Positions 14,236 through 19,732 of a stretch of 19,732 nucleotides of DNA are shown one piece after another. Both the position numbers and the translations under genes were made by a program. A model generated the notes under the pieces. The model was not told where the DNA came from, did not search any database, and saw only the letters and a list, made by a program, of their open reading frames with translations. Position 1 is the first letter of the stretch. Every line of letters starts with the position of its first letter. Origin of the DNA: CAYWCV01 sp964629885 (GTDB lineage Bacteria; Bacteroidota; Rhodothermia; Balneolales; CAYWCV01); contig CAZVRJ010000046.1 of assembly GCA_964629885.1 (NCBI GenBank), positions 1-19,732 on the forward strand. Reading direction: 5' to 3'.

Positions 14236-15138
14236 ATGCATTCTACACAACTACTAAAGGCAATACTTTACCCATTGTTAATTATCGGGATCACGGCAAT
14301 CGTTGCTCCCGTGTTCGGTATGTTCCAGTCAGATTCGCTCGCCAAGGCATCGATAGCGAGCGAGAAGCCTGATTCCGTGAAATACTGGACTAAAAAATGG
14401 GTGCTGAGCCTGAATGGAAGCCAGGCATCATACAGCAATTGGAGTCAGGGCAACAACAACTCCATTGCTGCAACCGGTGGTAACATGTTTAACGCCACCT
14501 ATAAAAAAGATCGCTACTCATACGATGTTTTGCTTCACTTTAGGTATGGCCAAGCCAAGATCAATGGTTCTGAGATCAGAAAGACCGACGACTTGTTCCA
14601 TATTAGAAACCGGGTTAACCACCTGCTTCACGCCACGAAATACACAGCTTACTTTGAAGTGGATTTCAGGACTCAGTTTGATGCTGGCTACGACAAGAAC
14701 AACGTTTTCATATCGAATTTCATGTCGCCAGGATATTTGCAGGAGACAGCCGGTTTAGGATATAAACCAGTCGATTACGTTCAGCTCCAGTCTGGACTCA
14801 CGTTAAAACAGACGTTTGTTGCCGATACCTTGTTATCAAGGCGATATGGAGTCACGTCAGGTAAAAACTTTCGTAGCGAAGGTGGATTTTCGGTCGGTGC
14901 CAGTTTCAAGAAGAACATCGCAAAAAATTTGACTCTGAACAGCAATGTTCAAACCTTCACCAACTTTCTACAAAGCGTGGAGCATACCGATGTGATATTC
15001 AACAACGAGCTATCTGGCAAGATCAACAGCTTCATGAACACGAACATCCAATTCTCCCTAATGTACGACCGTGATTTCAACAAGCAAATTCAAGTAAAGC
15101 AGGTACTTGCGGTTGGGCTAAGTTTCAACGTATTCTAG
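14236..15138 (+). CDS. DUF3078 outer-membrane protein
   Basis: This 300-residue protein has an N-terminal signal segment (LLKAILYPLLIIGITAIVAP) followed by WVLSLNGSQASYSNWSQGN, the characteristic opening of DUF3078, and then GGNMFNATYKKDRYSYD. The remainder is a chain of amphipathic strands with aromatic girdles (FEVDFRTQFDAGYD, GFSVGASFKKNIAKNLTLNS, NIQFSLMYDRDFN) and ends in VGLSFNVF, with a terminal Phe typical of outer-membrane barrels. The family is common in Bacteroidota and has no fixed function; some annotations link it to the T9SS setting, which I cannot test here. The next gene starts 4 bp after its stop, which suggests co-translation with the decarboxylase. Confidence 0.88.
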   Translation: MHSTQLLKAILYPLLIIGITAIVAPVFGMFQSDSLAKASIASEKPDSVKYWTKKWVLSLNGSQASYSNWSQGNNNSIAATGGNMFNATYKKDRYSYDVLLHFRYGQAKINGSEIRKTDDLFHIRNRVNHLLHATKYTAYFEVDFRTQFDAGYDKNNVFISNFMSPGYLQETAGLGYKPVDYVQLQSGLTLKQTFVADTLLSRRYGVTSGKNFRSEGGFSVGASFKKNIAKNLTLNSNVQTFTNFLQSVEHTDVIFNNELSGKINSFMNTNIQFSLMYDRDFNKQIQVKQVLAVGLSFNVF

Positions 15139-15142
15139 AGGG

Positions 15143-16516
15143 GTGAAAACCCTATATCTCAACCTGCTCACCGACGCACTGTCGGATTTTGAACGCTCTA
15201 TCGGCAAATATGGCTCTTTTGAGCCTAGTCGACATGCTAATGACGATCGGCTGAAAGCTGTTGTTGGCGAATATCTCGACAGAATAAAGTCGAATTATCC
15301 TTTTGCGCATCCGGCTTATGCCGGACAAATGCTAAAACCACCTCATCCAGCCGCCTGGCTGGGGTACAGTATTGCGATGCTCGTCAATGCGAATAATCAC
15401 GCTCTTGATGGTGGACCCGACACCTCGGCCATGGAGAAAGAGCTTATTCGCGACTTGGCACAGTTTTTCGACTTCCCGGAACACACATTGGGCCATCTTA
15501 CGGCTTCGGGGACCATCGCTAATCTGGAGGCTTTGTGGATCGCACGTTGCATCCATCCCGGCAAGGCTGTGGCCTTCAGCAAAAACGCGCATTACACACA
15601 TTCCAGAATGTGCAGTGTGCTTGGAATCGAGGCCATTGTCATAGAAGATGACGAGAATGGCATGCCGAGCCAAGCACATATCGAAGAACTTTCGGGCAAA
15701 ATTGGAACCATGGTGGTAACGATGGGCACCACGGGATTGGGCAGGGTGGAGCCACTTCACAAACTGCTTCCATTTTGCAGGGAACTTGGCATCAGGGTTC
15801 ATATTGATGCTGCGTATGGTGGATTCTTCAAGACTTTGGTAGGGACCGGACTCATCGACGACGCCCCTTGGGAGATGATTGGCCTTGCCGACAGCCTGGT
15901 GGTCGATCCGCACAAGCATGGATTGCAGCCATATGGATGCGGTTGCGTCCTTTTCAGGGATCCATCTATCGGACATTTCTACAAACACGACTCTCCGTAC
16001 ACGTATTTCACATCCGACGAACTGCATTTGGGTGAGATCTCCCTTGAGTGTTCTCGGCCTGGGGCTGCGGCCGCAGCATTGTGGCTTACGCTCAAATTAT
16101 TACCGCTCGACACAGACGATGGATTAAAGACTGTTCTAGCCGATTGCCGCATGGCAGCCATCGAAATGGCCGAAACGCTCAAATCGAGCCCCGAATGGAA
16201 TGTGTTCGCAACTCCTGAGTTAGACATCGTTGCATATTATCCAGAACCATCGATTCAACATGTTGAAATGGTGCATCAGCTCTGTTCGGGTATCATGCAG
16301 TCAGGGATGCGCGGACCAGAAGATGATCGTGCCTATCTCAGCCTTTTCAATGTACCCACCATGCAGTTGGTTGAACGTCATCCAAATTGGGAACACGATA
16401 CGAGTTTGGAGCGCATTGCCATCTTGCGCAGCGTGTTGATGAAACCTGAACATAGAAGCTACGTACCTGAGCTAATGAGGCGACTGAATCATCATTTGTC
16501 TTTAAAAAACACCTGA
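15143..16516 (+). CDS. PLP-dependent group II amino acid decarboxylase
   Basis: The start codon is GTG at 15143, 4 bp after the DUF3078 stop. The 457-residue protein is a fold-type I PLP enzyme of the glutamate/aromatic/diaminobutyrate decarboxylase group. Visible features are TASGTIANLEAL (120-131), KNAHYTHSR with His150 stacking on PLP, HIDAAYGGFF with Asp222 bound to the pyridine nitrogen, and ADSLVVDPHKHGLQPYGCG with Lys258 as the Schiff-base lysine. It should decarboxylate an amino acid to an amine. The substrate (aspartate, glutamate, tyrosine, tryptophan or 2,4-diaminobutyrate) cannot be read from the sequence. The HKHG context differs from the HKW of classical aromatic decarboxylases, which argues against a simple aromatic substrate. 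The next gene starts 10 bp downstream. Confidence 0.9.
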   Translation: MKTLYLNLLTDALSDFERSIGKYGSFEPSRHANDDRLKAVVGEYLDRIKSNYPFAHPAYAGQMLKPPHPAAWLGYSIAMLVNANNHALDGGPDTSAMEKELIRDLAQFFDFPEHTLGHLTASGTIANLEALWIARCIHPGKAVAFSKNAHYTHSRMCSVLGIEAIVIEDDENGMPSQAHIEELSGKIGTMVVTMGTTGLGRVEPLHKLLPFCRELGIRVHIDAAYGGFFKTLVGTGLIDDAPWEMIGLADSLVVDPHKHGLQPYGCGCVLFRDPSIGHFYKHDSPYTYFTSDELHLGEISLECSRPGAAAAALWLTLKLLPLDTDDGLKTVLADCRMAAIEMAETLKSSPEWNVFATPELDIVAYYPEPSIQHVEMVHQLCSGIMQSGMRGPEDDRAYLSLFNVPTMQLVERHPNWEHDTSLERIAILRSVLMKPEHRSYVPELMRRLNHHLSLKNT

Positions 16517-16526
16517 GCTGCGTTTT

Positions 16527-19217
16527 ATGTCGCGTATAACACCTCTGTTATTGGCCATTGGTCTATTTTGGGGATTGTTTCCAACATCTGGTCATTCATC
16601 GTCAGTAGTCCCGCCTGTAAACCCAGGTGCTATGGTTCATGACAGCGACCATGTGGCACTTGCGAAAGCAACTGGTTCTATTACGAAGTTTCGTGGGCGT
16701 ACATTGGTCACGGTCACACGATTCGAAATTCTGCACTCCATAAAAGGGGTTTCGTCCGGAAGGGTAATTGAAGTTGAGACACCTGGGGGTGTAAGTGGTG
16801 AAATGGGTCTCATGATTACTGGTAGCCCTGAATTTGAGCTGGGTAAGTCGTATTTGATGTTTCTGCGCGAGGGATTACAAGGTGAGCTGCGTCCTTCCAT
16901 GCTGTCGTACGGAGTAATGGTCTTGAATGGCGGCATGAATGACGGAGTCTTTATGCCTATTGACCAGACTTGGGACTTAGAACTCGTTCCTCGGAAGGAT
17001 TTTCAGTCGGTAGAACTGATTCGGCCATATCGGAGTGAAGCTATGTTGCAGCATCTCAGGGAAGTGTCGAATGGGTCGGCGTGGAACTCGTCGAGTTTGG
17101 TGGTCGACGGCTTTCAAACTGGTTCTAGCAACATCATTCAGAACCTAATACCACCTGGTTGCAGCTACCTCGTTTATCAAGGAAATCCGATACGCTGGAA
17201 TCGTTTCGATACGAACCAACCCATCAAATTCTATATCTCTGACACGGCCACGAACCTGCAACAAACGAGTGTTCAGGCAGGTTTGATTCTATGGTCTGAT
17301 TTGGAGGATTTTCGATTCGCAGACAAGTTGAGATATGAAGGGAAACGCAATTTTGCACCGAATTGTGCAGAGTATGAAAGTGCGGCCGACGCCTTGCTCG
17401 ATGAGGCCGGACAATTCTTGATTGGCGACGGAATGGTGCAGTTCAACGATCCTTGTAACGAAATCCCCGATTTGACGCAGAATGGAGGAATCCTTGCTTT
17501 CGGCGGGACGTTCTTCTTCCTGACGACCCATGCCTATAACAGCTTAAATTGGCGCACATCCGCACTTGCGTTCGTGGTGGTGAACAACGGAAGTGAAGCA
17601 TTTTTAGGTCCGATTCAATACAATCAAATGATGGCGCACGAATTGGGGCACACACTCGGATTCGGTCATCATACATCGGAGCCTGCCTTGATGAATGCGT
17701 TCTGCTGCAACTCGTTGAGCCAAATTGACGTAGGTTGTGCCGTACTGCCATACGGAACCTTGCCCCCGAACGATCCGCCCGTAGTTGCCAATCCGCTGGA
17801 TACTTTGACGCTTTATTATCCGGGATCATCCTATGTAAGGAGCCTTACCCAGCCGACACCCGTTTTCACAGATCCCGATGGTGATCCGTTGGTGTACTCC
17901 GTGCTTTCGCTCGAAGGGGGAATCGTTTTTGCAGAAATGGCATCGCCGACGGCTATCAGGCTAACTCCCAACAATGTTGGGGAGGTAACGGTTTTAGTTC
18001 GGGCCACCGATCCGCGCGGAGCCAACGTAACGATGGAGGTCCAGGTCGTGGTGGAACCGAAGATAAACGTCGTCCCGGAAATCGTTCGGGCACCTGATCC
18101 GGTCTTCATGAATGAGGGCGCAGTGCATCTGCTTGAGCTCGAAGGCAGCGAGCCGTATGTGATCGACAAAGACGGCGATACGTTGATCTATTCAGTCTCC
18201 AGCCAAAATCCGGAGATTGCCACAGCAGATGTGGTTGGCACGCTGGTACGCATCACGGGTCGTGGACCCGGTTTAGGCAAAATAATCATCACAGCCGATG
18301 ACCAAAGCGGCGGCAAGGTCGAGTTAGAGGTGGCTGTGACCGTTAATGGCAAACCGCGTCTGTTGTACACGCCTCAACCTATCGTGATGGTGTCGCAGTC
18401 GGCCACAAGCACGTTCAATATTGCTCAGCCCCAGCTTTTTTCTGATCCTGAAGGTGGAGTCTTGACGTACTCCATTACGAACAGCGCGCCGTTGTTTATG
18501 GATGCCGAATTATCCGGAATGGTGATTACGCTGAAACCGAAATCGCCGGGCAGCGGATTGGTCACAGTGAGGGCAACCGATGTAGCTGGTAATTTCAACA
18601 CGGTTGCGTTGAATATTACGATTCTAGCGAGACCGAATTTGAATCCTGTGGTGGCAAACAACCCCGGCGCATTTGAACTTCGTGCGGGCGACGTAGTGTT
18701 TGAGTATAATCTTGAAGGCGAGCGACGGGTATTCACAGACCCAGATTCGGATGTGTTGTCGTACAGTGCAATATCGTCGCTCAACCGAGTGGCCACCGTG
18801 GAAGTTGTAGGAGCCATACTTAAAGTGGCACCGCTCGAAACAGGTGCAGCAACGATCACAGTATTTGCCACCGATGGATTCGGAGGCTTCGCCAGTGTGA
18901 ATATTCCTGTAGCGGTTGGGGTCAGTGTGGCCTTGGATGAGGAAACGCTGCCGGAGTTTCTTGAAGTCGGCAATGCCTATCCAAATCCGTTCAATCCATC
19001 AACTGTAATTCCAATTCGTCAGCCGAATCTTGATGCCGTCCTGATTTCGGTGTACGACATCATGGGGAGGATGGTGTACAGCAGAAACTACGGTTTATTG
19101 CAGCCGGGTGTCCATAATATTGAAATCGCATTTGGCAGTTTTCCAAGCGGGGTGTACATTGTGAGTGTCAAATCAGGGAACCAGTTGCACCAGCAGCGTG
19201 TCACGCTATTGAAATAG
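16527..19217 (+). CDS. Secreted metzincin-type metalloprotease with cadherin-like repeats and T9SS sorting domain
   Basis: This 896-residue multidomain protein starts with a signal peptide (about 1-25, ending SGHSS). A conserved N-terminal domain follows (about 28-135), shared with the next gene. The protease region (about 190-412) holds HELGHTLGFGH with zinc ligands His371, His375 and His381, catalytic Glu372, and a Met-turn candidate at Met389 (ALMN). Four cadherin/Ig-like repeats follow, each centred on a (F/I)xDPDGDxLxYS motif at residues 449, 547, 640 and 738 (spacing 93-98); their Asp-rich turns suggest Ca2+ binding. The C-terminus (811-896) is a type A T9SS sorting domain with YPNPFNPST at 818-826, DIMGRMVY and SGVYIVSV. 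It is likely exported through the outer membrane and surface-anchored or released. Substrate unknown; the protease call rests on the zinc motif and Met-turn. Confidence 0.88.
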   Translation: MSRITPLLLAIGLFWGLFPTSGHSSSVVPPVNPGAMVHDSDHVALAKATGSITKFRGRTLVTVTRFEILHSIKGVSSGRVIEVETPGGVSGEMGLMITGSPEFELGKSYLMFLREGLQGELRPSMLSYGVMVLNGGMNDGVFMPIDQTWDLELVPRKDFQSVELIRPYRSEAMLQHLREVSNGSAWNSSSLVVDGFQTGSSNIIQNLIPPGCSYLVYQGNPIRWNRFDTNQPIKFYISDTATNLQQTSVQAGLILWSDLEDFRFADKLRYEGKRNFAPNCAEYESAADALLDEAGQFLIGDGMVQFNDPCNEIPDLTQNGGILAFGGTFFFLTTHAYNSLNWRTSALAFVVVNNGSEAFLGPIQYNQMMAHELGHTLGFGHHTSEPALMNAFCCNSLSQIDVGCAVLPYGTLPPNDPPVVANPLDTLTLYYPGSSYVRSLTQPTPVFTDPDGDPLVYSVLSLEGGIVFAEMASPTAIRLTPNNVGEVTVLVRATDPRGANVTMEVQVVVEPKINVVPEIVRAPDPVFMNEGAVHLLELEGSEPYVIDKDGDTLIYSVSSQNPEIATADVVGTLVRITGRGPGLGKIIITADDQSGGKVELEVAVTVNGKPRLLYTPQPIVMVSQSATSTFNIAQPQLFSDPEGGVLTYSITNSAPLFMDAELSGMVITLKPKSPGSGLVTVRATDVAGNFNTVALNITILARPNLNPVVANNPGAFELRAGDVVFEYNLEGERRVFTDPDSDVLSYSAISSLNRVATVEVVGAILKVAPLETGAATITVFATDGFGGFASVNIPVAVGVSVALDEETLPEFLEVGNAYPNPFNPSTVIPIRQPNLDAVLISVYDIMGRMVYSRNYGLLQPGVHNIEIAFGSFPSGVYIVSVKSGNQLHQQRVTLLK

Positions 19218-19222
19218 AACGA

Positions 19223-19732
19223 ATGGGCTGTCGATCGCCATTTCTGGCGCTCCTATTAGTAGTGCTGTCGTTTTCAACGGCAAAGGCTAGCACAATTATC
19301 CCACCATCCGATTATGGAGAAATGGTGCGGCTTAGCGATGTTGTGGTGAAAGCCGAGATTCGAACATCGGAGACCATTGAATTTGGTGGACTTGTATATA
19401 CGCGTACCACCCTTCATATTTTACAGTCGTTTAAAGGCAAGTACTCAATAGGCGACCGGGTTCATGTGCATCATTTGGGTGGTATTTTGGATGGGATGAT
19501 AGCTGTTGTTCCCGGAAGTCCAACGCTGCAAACGGGCGACGTCATGATGCTCAGTTTACGAGAGTCTAATGTTGGATTAAGTTTTTGGTTGTTGTCGTAT
19601 GGTCAGTTACTACTAAGCCAGCTTCCAGATGGCACGGATGTATACACTCACCTTGAATCAGCTGGTGAAATTGAGTATGAACTGGGGCGGAATACTAAGA
19701 TAGATATACCCGGAACCTACCGAAAAACGCAA
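19223..19732 (+). CDS. Secreted paralogue of the upstream metalloprotease, N-terminal part (cut by window end)
   Basis: An ATG at 19223, 5 bp after the previous stop, opens 170 codons with no stop before the window ends. It encodes a signal peptide (MGCRSPFLALLLVVLSFSTA, then KAS) followed by a domain clearly related to residues 28-135 of the gene before it. Shared positions include PP..YGEMV..SD.V, an F-G-x-x-x-T-x-T stretch, IL-x-S-x-KG, GSP, G-x-x-x-ML-x-LRE and LSYG. The pair probably arose by tandem duplication. Whether this copy also carries the zinc-binding motif and a T9SS tail lies beyond the window. The last bases read as LGRNTKIDIPGTYRKTQ with no change of frame. Confidence 0.85.
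   Translation, partial: MGCRSPFLALLLVVLSFSTAKASTIIPPSDYGEMVRLSDVVVKAEIRTSETIEFGGLVYTRTTLHILQSFKGKYSIGDRVHVHHLGGILDGMIAVVPGSPTLQTGDVMMLSLRESNVGLSFWLLSYGQLLLSQLPDGTDVYTHLESAGEIEYELGRNTKIDIPGTYRKTQ

Noticed and set aside
15332..16027. Minus-strand open frame of 231 codons inside the decarboxylase gene
   Set aside because: The plus strand encodes an intact PLP enzyme with all its motifs there; the antisense translation shows no domain pattern.

Overview
The window looks like a chromosome segment from the Bacteroidota/Chlorobiota side of the tree, most likely a Kapabacteria- or Ignavibacteria-like lineage. The lineage call is an inference from five signs. (1) A secreted protein ends in a type IX secretion (T9SS) sorting domain with the YPNPFNPST signature typical of that group. 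(2) Two families concentrated in Bacteroidota-related genomes, DUF3078 and DUF2851, are present. (3) Almost no gene has a Shine-Dalgarno sequence. (4) The tRNA-Gln gene has a promoter of the form TTGACA-N17-TAACTTTG, matching the Bacteroidota TTG/TAnnTTTG pattern. (5) Several proteins are outer-membrane barrels or lipoproteins. No phage, IS element, CRISPR array or integrase was seen, and no gap between genes exceeds 300 bp.

Layout. Positions 1-90 (+) are the C-terminal end of a response-regulator receiver domain. It is followed by an exported beta-lactamase-fold protein (116-1336, +) whose catalytic motifs appear lost. A propeller lipoprotein (1352-2467, -) converges on it. The next + block (2671-5999) has an outer-membrane barrel, a Na+/Ca2+ antiporter and two tandem exported FKBP-type prolyl isomerases, and it ends in a strong bidirectional terminator. 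The - block (6085-12907), read right to left, holds a YtxH-type membrane protein, a DUF2851 protein, tRNA-Gln with promoter and terminator, prs, rplY, pth, the membrane pyrophosphatase hppA with its own terminator, and an unrecognised gene. The final + block (13167-19732) has a small exported FN3-like protein, a PyrR-type phosphoribosyltransferase, a DUF3078 outer-membrane protein, a PLP-dependent decarboxylase, a large secreted metalloprotease with four cadherin-like repeats and a T9SS tail, and the start of a paralogous secreted protein cut by the window edge.

How the genes fit. The prs-rplY-pth-hppA run joins PRPP synthesis, a 5S-rRNA-binding ribosomal protein, peptidyl-tRNA recycling and pyrophosphate-driven ion pumping. 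PRPP-consuming reactions release the PPi that HppA uses. Much of the rest concerns the cell envelope: barrels, lipoproteins, periplasmic foldases and secreted proteases.

The most unusual signal is a set of three heptanucleotide repeat arrays. Two are closely related (AGTGACT/AGTGATT family), have the same orientation relative to their gene, and sit directly at the stop codons of an FKBP gene and of hppA. The third is a purine 7-mer array just upstream of the unrecognised gene at 6085-6750.
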